The notes beneath the pieces are model-generated. The model did no database searches. It was not told the DNA's origin and saw only the letters and a program-made list of their open reading frames with translations. 19,181 nucleotides of DNA from Deltaproteobacteria bacterium. GTDB lineage: Bacteria > Bdellovibrionota_F > JAHFAK01. The stretch lies in NCBI GenBank assembly GCA_023250585.1, contig JAHFAK010000007.1:1-19181 (forward strand). The letters run 5' to 3'. The position numbers and the translations under genes were made by a program. This document shows positions 6,782 through 12,803 of the stretch, piece by piece. Numbering within the stretch: the first letter of the stretch is position 1; each line of letters opens with the position of its first letter.

Positions 6782-6816
6782 TTGACAATAATGCTGCAAT
6801 GTATTACAGCTGTAAT
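6782..6816 (+). promoter_or_regulatory. Candidate promoter/operator upstream of the aminopeptidase gene
   Basis: A consensus TTGACA (6782-6787) is followed by a perfect 14-bp palindrome ATTACAGCTGTAAT (6803-6816) where the -10 should fall. The palindrome contains TACA-NN-TGTA, the half-site arrangement of BlaI/MecI/CopY-type operators. The -10 itself is unclear (TACAGC at 17-bp spacing is poor), so promoter placement is tentative. No regulator of that family is in the window. Confidence 0.4.
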
Positions 6817-6853
6817 TTAATTATTTGCATAATTCATTTTTAAGGGACTTATC

Positions 6854-8383
6854 ATGAAATCATTTATTATTTCGTTTTTGCTATTTTTCTCGAGTGTTTT
6901 TTATCCATTATTAGTTTCAGCACAAACATGTCAGCAGGCAAAATCTATGGATAATGAAGTATTTAAAGAACGCCGTGAGATCTTGATGAAGCAGATGAGA
7001 GACTTTTCAATTGCACTCATTAAAGGCGGAGATATCGTGATGGATAACCATGATGATGATATTCCTTTTCGTCAAAATAATAATTTCTATTATCTTACTG
7101 GTTTCGATAATCCGAAGGCATTTCTTATTCTCATTAAAGATAGAGTTTCTCGATCAATTTTGTTCACAGATATTTTGCCGCTTGGTAATCAATATGATAA
7201 AGGTCCACACAGCGTTGAGGAAGTGATGAAAGCAACGGATATTGATGAAGCTTATAATATATCTGAATTTGATAAACTTTTTGGTGAAATAGTTAATTAC
7301 ATTCAAGTCCAAGATGAGGGGAATAAAAAATTAACAATTTACTATAATCGTTTAGATAAAGATCTTGAGAAAATGATCCTTGATCTTTCAAAACGCGATA
7401 TTGGCAAAGATAGACAATCAAATATTACGGCTGAAATAAGCATGCTCGATAGTTTGCCTCTTATTCATTCGATGAGAAGAATTAAATCATGTGCCGAAAT
7501 TGAGATGCTCGAAACAGCCATATGTATCACTGGTGCTGCAATACATAAGACGCTCCAAGGACTGCCGTCATTTTTTCATGAACGAGAAATTAAAGCTACA
7601 CTTGGATATGAATATGCCTTAGAAGGAGCGGTGAGAGAAGGATTTGCATCCATTAGTGCTTCTGGACCTGACACGCTGATTGTTCATGATACTAAGTTTG
7701 GCCGAGAATTACGTGAACATGATATGGTTGTTCTCGATATTGGGGCTGATTATAATTACTATACCGCAGATATTTCTCGTACAGTTCCTAAAAATGGAAA
7801 ATTTACTCAAGAACAATCAGATATTTATACCGCTGTATTAAAAGTTCAGGAAGAAATAATATCACGCATAAAACCTGGTATTTCTGGAATGGGACTTCAT
7901 GATCAATCAATAAAACTCATTGCTTACGAATTATATCAGTTAAAGCTTATCACTGATGAAAAAAGTAAATGGCAATATTTATTGTACTATCCCCATGGTA
8001 TTGGACATAAACTTGGAATGAATGTCCATGACGTTGGTGGATGGAAGAACCCCGATGATACATATGCAACATATCAAGAAAATATGGTAGTAACCGTTGA
8101 GCCAGGTATATATGTCAGCCTTCTCGTACTTGAGAAAGCAAAAGAAGTTTTAGGATATTTTAAACCATTTTTTGATGATGATCCTACTCTAAAATTTGAA
8201 ATTCCGAGCGATGAAGAACTGAAAACTTTTAAAGATACCGTGCACGCCGCTGTAGAAAAATATAATGAAATTGGAGTTCGGATTGAAGATGATATTTTAG
8301 TTACGAATGATGGATACCGTAATTTGTCAGGCTTCATTCCTAAGACAATTCCTGATATTGAAGCATTAATGACAGGTAAATGA
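6854..8383 (+). CDS. pepP: Exported Xaa-Pro aminopeptidase (peptidase family M24B)
   Basis: A 509-residue metallopeptidase removing N-terminal residues that precede proline. A Sec signal peptide (1-23, ending VSA) suggests periplasmic or secreted location, unlike cytosolic E. coli PepP. The aminopeptidase-P N-terminal domain spans roughly 35-180 (FRQNNNFYYLTGF, DILPLGNQYDKGPHS). The pita-bread catalytic domain supplies all five dinuclear metal ligands: Asp295 (VLDIGADYN), Asp306 (TADISRT), His385 (YPHGIGHKLG), Glu416 (TVEPGIY) and Glu478 (VRIEDD). His392 (VHDVGG) is also conserved. Between the last two ligands there is an acidic insertion (about 421-470) longer than in E. coli PepP. A GGGA-type ribosome site precedes the ATG. 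It converges on the cytochrome gene with one base between stops. Role: extracytoplasmic peptide scavenging, inferred. Confidence 0.92.
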   Translation: MKSFIISFLLFFSSVFYPLLVSAQTCQQAKSMDNEVFKERREILMKQMRDFSIALIKGGDIVMDNHDDDIPFRQNNNFYYLTGFDNPKAFLILIKDRVSRSILFTDILPLGNQYDKGPHSVEEVMKATDIDEAYNISEFDKLFGEIVNYIQVQDEGNKKLTIYYNRLDKDLEKMILDLSKRDIGKDRQSNITAEISMLDSLPLIHSMRRIKSCAEIEMLETAICITGAAIHKTLQGLPSFFHEREIKATLGYEYALEGAVREGFASISASGPDTLIVHDTKFGRELREHDMVVLDIGADYNYYTADISRTVPKNGKFTQEQSDIYTAVLKVQEEIISRIKPGISGMGLHDQSIKLIAYELYQLKLITDEKSKWQYLLYYPHGIGHKLGMNVHDVGGWKNPDDTYATYQENMVVTVEPGIYVSLLVLEKAKEVLGYFKPFFDDDPTLKFEIPSDEELKTFKDTVHAAVEKYNEIGVRIEDDILVTNDGYRNLSGFIPKTIPDIEALMTGK

Positions 8384-8384
8384 A

Positions 8385-8645
8385 TTAGTTCATCTTCACT
8401 TTTTGGTTAAGAAGAGTAATCATCTCGCGCTCTTCAGTGTTTAATTGGATTCGCTTTTCATGTTCTTGTATCTTTTTCTTCCATGTATCAAAAGAATATT
8501 TTTCAATATTTCTAATTTGGTGACAAGCTCCACATTTTGCAAGGTAGATTTTTCCGCCGGGAATTTGAGAATATTTTTTATATAAAATATTTCCCGTACA
8601 TGAGCTAAAGAAAAGGATAATAAAGAATGCAGTGAAACGATTCAT
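8385..8645 (-). CDS. Small c-type cytochrome lipoprotein
   Basis: An 86-residue predicted lipoprotein. The signal MNRFTAFFIILFFSSC ends in a lipobox-like FSSC (acylated Cys16). The mature part contains one heme-attachment motif KCGACHQI (Cys38, Cys41, His42), preceded by GGKIYLAK, as in small monoheme cytochromes. After it come a Trp (55) and a charged helix. There is no Met at the position I would expect for the sixth ligand; His62 stands there, with Met75 and Met85 as alternatives. It would carry electrons at a membrane surface facing the periplasm. I chose ATG 8645; the frame runs upstream to an ATG at 8672, but that would put nine residues ahead of the signal and start inside a repeat element. 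No cytochrome maturation gene is in the window. Confidence 0.72.
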   Translation of the reverse strand: MNRFTAFFIILFFSSCTGNILYKKYSQIPGGKIYLAKCGACHQIRNIEKYSFDTWKKKIQEHEKRIQLNTEEREMITLLNQKVKMN

Positions 8646-8661
8646 TATTTTATTATATATA

Positions 8662-8757
8662 CTGTACGACATAAATATTTGCGCATACGCAATGACATAA
8701 CGAGCAGACCAAGGCGCGACGAAATCGAGGAATGAGGCGTATTGTCATTGCGTACAG
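8662..8757. repeat. Palindromic element family C, copy 1 (short form)
   Basis: A 12-bp stem (8686-8697 with 8743-8754, TACGCAATGACA) closes a core at 8699-8742 that reads ACGAGCAGACCAAGGC and ends GAGGCGTAT. The core differs from copy 2 at five of 43 positions, all transitions. Just outside, CTGTACG (8662-8668) can also pair with CGTACAG (8751-8757). It fills the gap between the cytochrome gene and the outer-membrane protein gene. Compared with copy 2 it lacks about 55 bp before the right arm. Confidence 0.75.
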
Positions 8758-8762
8758 AGTTG

Positions 8763-9488
8763 TTAAATATGAATACCAATAAGAGCACGCGCATCTAAAT
8801 CATTGGCTTTATCAGTGAGTCCAAATACAACTCCTGTAGTGAGATATATGTTATCTCCTTTAAGTGAGATCGATGGGCCTATGCTTGCTGTTTGATCTTC
8901 ATGAAACTCTCCCCGCAATTGAAGTCCTGGTTCGATCCATGGTAAAACACTATAGCCAACAGCAGTGTCATATGCTATTTCCCATTCATTCTCGAATTGA
9001 TATTCTTCAGAAAAATTTAGCGCAAGGTGAAGATCATCTATATCTTTAGAAAATACCTGTTTTACTTCAACTTCATCTGCCTTACCGACAAAGCTTGTAC
9101 TCATAATGTATTCTACGTAGAGAAGGGGATCAATAAACCATTGGCCTGGCTCTGCAAGACGGTATTTACTCATTACCTTTATTTCATCGAAAGTTGTACG
9201 ATACTGAATAGAATTACTTCCATCGATAAACGGCTCAGTACTCCATGACTGATAGAGAGCCACACTTAATTTGTCAGTTACTCCATATTCGATTTCCAAT
9301 TGTTGACGCCAAGAATAGATGTTTTGTAAATCAAAATCAGGAAGAGCTGCATCGATGTAATACTCAAATTCCAGGTGCTTTTGCGGCAGAGTACGTGCCT
9401 GGTAGGTGTAAGGGAAATCTCGATAATCAGCAAATGCTGATCCCATAATGAGAAAAGATCCAAAGAACAATAACATTTTTTGTTTCAT
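8763..9488 (-). CDS. Predicted outer-membrane beta-barrel protein
   Basis: A 241-residue protein with a Sec signal peptide (1-20, ending SAFA before DYRDFPY). The mature part is made of alternating amphipathic strands with many Tyr, Trp and Phe and acidic turns (for example LEFEYYIDAAL, LEIEYGVTDKLSVALYQSW, IEPGLQLRGEFHED, ASIGPSISL, IYLTTGVVFGL) and ends ALIGIHI, consistent with a small outer-membrane barrel of about 10-12 strands. ATG 9488 has a strong AGGAGA site. It is divergent from a DtxR/MntR-family gene, and a DtxR-box-like palindrome overlaps its probable promoter, so I infer metal-responsive expression. I do not recognise a specific transport family, and the substrate is unknown. 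Confidence 0.75.
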   Translation of the reverse strand: MKQKMLLFFGSFLIMGSAFADYRDFPYTYQARTLPQKHLEFEYYIDAALPDFDLQNIYSWRQQLEIEYGVTDKLSVALYQSWSTEPFIDGSNSIQYRTTFDEIKVMSKYRLAEPGQWFIDPLLYVEYIMSTSFVGKADEVEVKQVFSKDIDDLHLALNFSEEYQFENEWEIAYDTAVGYSVLPWIEPGLQLRGEFHEDQTASIGPSISLKGDNIYLTTGVVFGLTDKANDLDARALIGIHI

Positions 9489-9522
9489 ACAATCTCCTAT
9501 AAGTTAGTTATTATTAATAAAG

Positions 9523-9558
9523 TTAGGGAACCCTAATAATAATTATTAATTCTGTCAA
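9523..9558 (-). promoter_or_regulatory. DtxR-box-like operator over the outer-membrane protein promoter
   Basis: TTAGGGAACCCTAA (9523-9536) has perfect 6-base half-sites around two bases, resembling the TTAGG...CCTAA core of DtxR/IdeR boxes. On the minus strand a perfect TTGACA (9558-9553) lies upstream, and a -10 at 17-bp spacing (TAGGGT, 9535-9530, 3/6) falls inside the palindrome. A repressor bound here would block transcription of the barrel gene. The divergent repressor gene begins at 9747. Confidence 0.6.
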
Positions 9559-9571
9559 GAATAATTTTGTA

Positions 9572-9601
9572 TAGACTAAGTTAGTTAGGGTAGACTATAC
9601 T
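9572..9601 (+). promoter_or_regulatory. Candidate promoter for the DtxR/MntR-family gene
   Basis: TAGACT (9572-9577, 4/6), 18 bases, then TATACT (9596-9601, 5/6). The start point near 9608 would fall inside repeat element A copy 1, giving a leader of about 140 bases dominated by its hairpin. A partial TTAGTTAGGG sequence lies between the boxes. Confidence 0.4.
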
Positions 9602-9602
9602 G

Positions 9603-9727
9603 ATACTAAGTTGCATTCAAACGCTAACTGCGTTGGCTTCGTCGTCGGCTCCTCAACGTACTCATTACGTACGTTTGCGTCGCCTTCTCCTTGCCGCCTT
9701 GTTATCATTTTGAATGCAACTTAGTAT
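9603..9727. repeat. Palindromic element family A, copy 1 (full length)
   Basis: A 125-bp element with perfect 19-bp inverted arms (ATACTAAGTTGCATTCAAA at 9603-9621, its complement at 9709-9727). An inner perfect stem (AACGTAC 9655-9661 with GTACGTT 9669-9675) sits in a core that reads, on the minus strand, as a purine-rich GAYAACAAGGCGGCAAGGAG-like half and a GACGAAGCCAACGCAGTTAG half. It lies between the promoter and ribosome site of the DtxR/MntR-family gene, in inverted orientation to copy 2. Confidence 0.85.
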
Positions 9728-9746
9728 GAATATATAAGGAGATGCA

Positions 9747-10196
9747 ATGATCGAGCATATTACCTCATCTCAAGAAGATTATTTGGAAGCAATTCTTTTA
9801 ATTCAAAAAGAAAAAAAAGTAGTGCGTGTAAAAGATATTGCGGAGTATTTTATCGTTAAGGGTTCAACCGTTAATGAAACACTCAATAATTTGAAAAAGC
9901 GTGGCTATATTATTCAGGAAAAATACGGTTATATCGAATTAACTCAAAAGGGCACGCGAATTGCTCGAAATGTATATCGTAAACATACGCTTTTAACAAA
10001 ATTTATACAAAATATTCTCGGTGTTTCTGCAAAGACAGCTGAAGATGATGCATGCAAGATAGAACATCATTTAAGTAAAGAAACACTCGATAATATCCTT
10101 CATTTTATTGAATTTACTGATCGAGAATTAAAACGAAAATACGATATCAAAAAAAACTTTCACGAATATATTCATACTAAGTTGGATTCAAAATGA
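9747..10196 (+). CDS. DtxR/MntR-family metal-dependent transcriptional repressor
   Basis: A 149-residue repressor of the short MntR type, without the SH3-like third domain. The N-terminal winged helix (about 5-70) includes SSQEDYLEAI, VRVKDIAEYF and the wing EKYGYIELTQKG. The dimerisation helices contain ARNVYRKH and DDACKIEHHLS. Probable metal ligands by alignment to B. subtilis MntR are Asp11, Glu14, His80, Cys103, Glu106 and His107. Cys103 replaces the MntR Glu99 and matches DtxR Cys102, while Asp11 is MntR-like, so Mn versus Fe selectivity is ambiguous. A DtxR-box-like palindrome in the upstream intergenic region suggests control of the divergent outer-membrane protein and possibly itself. 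A strong AAGGAGAT site precedes the ATG. The last six residues (TKLDSK) and the stop lie in repeat element A copy 2. Confidence 0.9.
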   Translation: MIEHITSSQEDYLEAILLIQKEKKVVRVKDIAEYFIVKGSTVNETLNNLKKRGYIIQEKYGYIELTQKGTRIARNVYRKHTLLTKFIQNILGVSAKTAEDDACKIEHHLSKETLDNILHFIEFTDRELKRKYDIKKNFHEYIHTKLDSK

Positions 10197-10293
10197 TAAC
10201 AAGGCGGCAAGGAGGAGGCGACGCAGACGTATATTTTAATACGTTGAGGAGCTTCAGACGCAGCCAACGAAGTTAGCGTTTGAATCCAACTTA
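10174..10293. repeat. Palindromic element family A, copy 2
   Basis: Perfect 15-bp inner arms (TAAGTTGGATTCAAA at 10178-10192, complement at 10279-10293) surround a core matching copy 1. Similarity to copy 1 on the left extends to about 10174. The inner stem is ACGTAT...ATACGT. Relative to copy 1 the outer arm has C-G replaced by G-C, and the inner stem has C-G replaced by T-A, so pairing is kept. The left arm is also the 3' end of the regulator coding sequence. It abuts element C copy 2. Confidence 0.85.
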
Positions 10294-10443
10294 TACACAA
10301 CGACATAAATAATTGCGTATACACGACGCAAGAACGAGCAGACCAAGGCACGACGAAGTCGAGAAGCGAGGCGTATGAAACAATACGCCGCAGTGACGAG
10401 ACGAGGAGTAACGAAGGTATGCGAAGTTATGGCGTCGTGTATA
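10294..10443. repeat. Palindromic element family C, copy 2 (long form)
   Basis: A 12-bp stem (TATACACGACGC at 10318-10329 with 10432-10443) closes a core sharing ACGAGCAGACCAAGGC...GAGGCGTAT with copy 1. Both copies also share ACGACATAAATA upstream of the left arm. Unlike copy 1 it holds an inner hairpin (GGCGTAT 10370-10376 with ATACGCC 10383-10389, loop GAAACA) and about 40 further purine-rich bases. Together with A copy 2 it fills the whole 254-base gap between the regulator and the porin stop codon; I see nothing else there. Confidence 0.78.
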
Positions 10444-10450
10444 GTATAAA

Positions 10451-11596
10451 CTACAGTTTGAATGCTACAGCGAGCAGCAATCCATCATTGTTGCCACGCT
10501 CAAGTGAACCACTGTTAAATTGATATTCTGATTTTAACTTAACTAATTGATAGGGATTATAGCCCAAACAAATACTGTAAGTGGTTTCTTCATTATTTTG
10601 AGCATTTTCAATTTTTCCACGATCATAACGGAATGAAATATTAACCCGTGAATCATGTGATACTTCTAAAAAATCTGGATACATAAAATAACTAACTTCG
10701 GTGTAGTATGAAGTTAGTTTATCAGGAAAGGGTAAGCCATCGGTTGAACTGATTCCTCCACTTATATCGTTTACAAGATATTCTCCCGTAACTTCAAATT
10801 CAAAAAGCCGAGCTGTGTAAGAAAAATCATATGCTGAAATTGATTCTGTCCCCCGTGGATCAAATTTTCCATAGTAATATGAACCTCCAAAAATTAATGT
10901 ATCAAATACATTGAATTCGACACGAGAAACGTATGATTTATCACTATTGGTATCTCCAAAATGTTGCTCTGCATTTTTAAATCCTTCTATCCCCGAGGAG
11001 ATGTTGTCGTTAAATCCATTAACGATATAGGCATTATAATTAAGTGATAAAAAATTATCTATAAGATCATATTTTCCCGTAAATCCAACTCCCAAATCAG
11101 ATAAGGGACTTGGAGCAATAATTTCAGCAAGCATTGGATGAGAAACGAGATTTAATTTATAATCTTCATAGTTGAGATTAAATTTTGTCAGCGGACTCAA
11201 AAAAATTCCGGCGCGAAAAACTAAGGCGGGCCAAAAAATAAAATCAATAAAGGAAGTAGTTACATCAATCTGCAACGTATCATTTCCTTGAGCATCTTGG
11301 ATGCCCTTGAGGCCAATTGTTGAGTGTAATTTAATGTGTTTGTCGATGCTGCTTTTGAGTTCGAGATCGAATAAAAAGGTATTAAACTCAAATGATGAAT
11401 TATTATATTTTTCAAAATGCAGCGAGCCAAATGAATTCAGGGTAGTTCCTTTATTTACGGCTTCCCAAAGAGCAGACTGTTCTTCTTTAATAATTTCGAT
11501 TTCATTATCATGGCGTTCAATTGATTCATCACCTTCATTGGCATATGCCGCATACGAAATTAAGAAGAGAATAATAGAGAAAATTTTTTTTTTCAT
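10451..11596 (-). CDS. Porin-like outer-membrane beta-barrel protein
   Basis: A 381-residue protein starting at ATG 11596, chosen because GAGGAAG lies at ideal spacing and a signal peptide (KKKIFSIILFLISYAAYA, then NEGDES) begins exactly there; the frame extends upstream but that part is not signal-like. A short acidic helical segment (HDNEIEIIKEEQSALWEAV) precedes about 330 residues of alternating strands rich in aromatic residues, e.g. SFGSLHFEKYNN, VVFRAGIFLSPL-like segments, FGGSYYYGKF, VNISFRYDRGK, VKLKSEYQFNSG, ending LLLAVAFKL. This resembles 16-strand phosphate-selective or general porins. The substrate is unknown. With the smaller barrel at 8763-9488 it flanks the DtxR/MntR-family gene, though I see no matching operator upstream of this one. 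Confidence 0.78.
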   Translation of the reverse strand: MKKKIFSIILFLISYAAYANEGDESIERHDNEIEIIKEEQSALWEAVNKGTTLNSFGSLHFEKYNNSSFEFNTFLFDLELKSSIDKHIKLHSTIGLKGIQDAQGNDTLQIDVTTSFIDFIFWPALVFRAGIFLSPLTKFNLNYEDYKLNLVSHPMLAEIIAPSPLSDLGVGFTGKYDLIDNFLSLNYNAYIVNGFNDNISSGIEGFKNAEQHFGDTNSDKSYVSRVEFNVFDTLIFGGSYYYGKFDPRGTESISAYDFSYTARLFEFEVTGEYLVNDISGGISSTDGLPFPDKLTSYYTEVSYFMYPDFLEVSHDSRVNISFRYDRGKIENAQNNEETTYSICLGYNPYQLVKLKSEYQFNSGSLERGNNDGLLLAVAFKL

Positions 11597-11696
11597 ATGC
11601 TTCCTCATAAATTGCTTACATATTATTTTTTTCCCATCATTAAAGTGAAGAGTCAAGATAATGCATAACCTCTTGTAATAAGATGAACAATTTCGA

Positions 11697-11724
11697 TTGA
11701 CATTTTTTCCATTGCTAGTATAAA
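11697..11724 (+). promoter_or_regulatory. Strong sigma-70-type promoter
   Basis: A perfect TTGACA (11697-11702), 16 bases, then TATAAA (11719-11724, 5/6). The start point would be near 11731, with a leader of about 30 bases carrying GGAGAG before ATG 11761. It probably drives the three small genes downstream and may read into tgt. Confidence 0.6.
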
Positions 11725-11760
11725 GTACGCTAGAATACACGATTTTACGTGGAGAGAACT

Positions 11761-12042
11761 ATGACTGAAATAATAAAATCAAATCAAATAAAAAAGAAAA
11801 AAACACAAAAAGTTAATGAAAAACAAAATCTCGCCGAAGAATTCTATGACTCACATGAAGAATCGAAAACCACGCAAAAGAAAAAGAAAGAATATGCAAT
11901 CACGAGAAGTCCCTATAAAGATCCAGGGTTCAAGAAAGCATTAAAGCAACTTGAAAGACCATGCTCTGTTCCCGGTTGTACATCGCGAGTAGGAAAAGGC
12001 TTGCGATTTTTATGTGATCTTCACTATCGACAAGGTGGTTAA
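11761..12042 (+). CDS. Small basic protein with C-terminal C-C-C-H zinc-finger-like motif
   Basis: A 93-residue protein starting at ATG 11761, preceded by GGAGAG; an in-frame GTG at 11749 would add four residues but overlaps that ribosome site. Residues 1-48 are Lys/Gln/Glu-rich and probably disordered. The C-terminus has Cys68-X4-Cys73-X11-Cys85-X2-His88 (PCSVPGCTSRVGKGL, then FLCDLHYRQGG), a spacing suited to one structural zinc. That suggests a small nucleic-acid- or ribosome-binding protein, but I recognise no named family. It follows a strong promoter and leads a run of co-directional genes. Confidence 0.72.
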   Translation: MTEIIKSNQIKKKKTQKVNEKQNLAEEFYDSHEESKTTQKKKKEYAITRSPYKDPGFKKALKQLERPCSVPGCTSRVGKGLRFLCDLHYRQGG

Positions 12043-12114
12043 GATTAGGTTAGCGGTTTTCGGTGAGCGCTTAGAAAAATTCTTCAGATGCTAATCTATA
12101 TTAAGGAGATAAAG

Positions 12115-12792
12115 ATGAAAAAATTGAGTAGTGTATTTGTATTGATTGGCCTCATTTCTTTTGCAGGTTGTGCGGCTAAAAGAATTGATAAATATGGAAG
12201 AGAAGAAGTGTATGGGTACGTTACCTTACATGATACAACAATTTATGAAACTTCTGAGGGAGTTAAAAATATTGGTTCACTGCCAAAGTTTTTTAGTTTT
12301 CGAGTTCCAAAAGAATCAATGGCTGTTGATAATGGGCTTATTTGTGTAGAATATGACAGTGGAGCAAATTATGATGAAGGCCATTCATTTCCAAAAGGAT
12401 GGATTAATCTCAACGATATAAAACTTCTTGCTGTTTGGGAATATCCTACTGTTGATATCACAACACAAGAAGAAGTATCTCAGCATAAATTTCCTATAAT
12501 AGCAGCTCAAGCCAGCCAAGTAATTGCTGATTTTAATAAAGAAGCAACCGCGTGGCCACAAGACTTTAAGGATGCTATCAAGCGTGGTGAAATTATGCTG
12601 AATATGACTACTGATATGGTTCTTTTATCAGTTGGTCTTCCAACAAAAATAAATAAAAATAAAGGTCCCGATGTTATTGAAGAACAATGGAGTTATTCCC
12701 GTGCTGGTCAAAAAACAAATTATATTTACTTTAAGAATGGAAAAGTAGTAAGTACCCAAATCGTGGGTGAAAATATAAAAGAAACTGAATAA
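12115..12792 (+). CDS. Lipoprotein with C-terminal BamE/SmpA-like domain
   Basis: A 225-residue predicted lipoprotein starting at ATG 12115, where AAGGAG has ideal spacing; the frame extends nine codons upstream but without a ribosome site. The signal KKLSSVFVLIGLISFAGC ends in a lipobox with acylated Cys18. The middle (30-135) is a strand-rich region with SH3-like character (VYGYVTLHDTTIYET, FPKGWINLNDIKLL), possibly ligand- or peptidoglycan-binding. The C-terminal part, GEIMLNMTTDMVLLSVGLP followed by a short strand, WSYSR, YIYFKNGKVV, matches the SmpA/OmlA (BamE) pattern of 'G-M-T-x-x-x-V-x-x-x-x-G-x-P'. It is longer than BamE and is not BamE itself. It may act in outer-membrane assembly or envelope integrity. 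The small basic gene follows 11 bases later. Confidence 0.78.
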   Translation: MKKLSSVFVLIGLISFAGCAAKRIDKYGREEVYGYVTLHDTTIYETSEGVKNIGSLPKFFSFRVPKESMAVDNGLICVEYDSGANYDEGHSFPKGWINLNDIKLLAVWEYPTVDITTQEEVSQHKFPIIAAQASQVIADFNKEATAWPQDFKDAIKRGEIMLNMTTDMVLLSVGLPTKINKNKGPDVIEEQWSYSRAGQKTNYIYFKNGKVVSTQIVGENIKETE

Positions 12793-12803
12793 TGGAGATT
12801 CAT

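Noticed and set aside
9603-10293. Composite transposon formed by the two inverted A elements around the repressor gene
   Set aside because: No transposase, no target-site duplication that I can see at the outer ends, and the right copy overlaps the coding end, so two separate insertions are simpler.
8662-10443. CRISPR-like repeat array
   Set aside because: Copies are few, irregularly spaced, of two families and separated by genes; they are not short direct repeats with unique spacers.
11301-11648. Plus-strand open frame of 115 codons overlapping the porin gene start
   Set aside because: The opposite strand has a signal peptide, a good ribosome site and beta-barrel pattern; this frame has no coding character and ends in the porin leader region.
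12045-12054. TTAGGTTAGC, identical to the left half of the IdeR/DtxR consensus
   Set aside because: The right half (GGTTTTCGG) does not match, so there is no dyad; it also lies within the gap after a gene stop rather than over a promoter.
12042-12097. Inverted AGATTAG...CTAATCT between two genes as a terminator
   Set aside because: Only seven pairs with a loop of over 40 bases and no T-run; probably chance.
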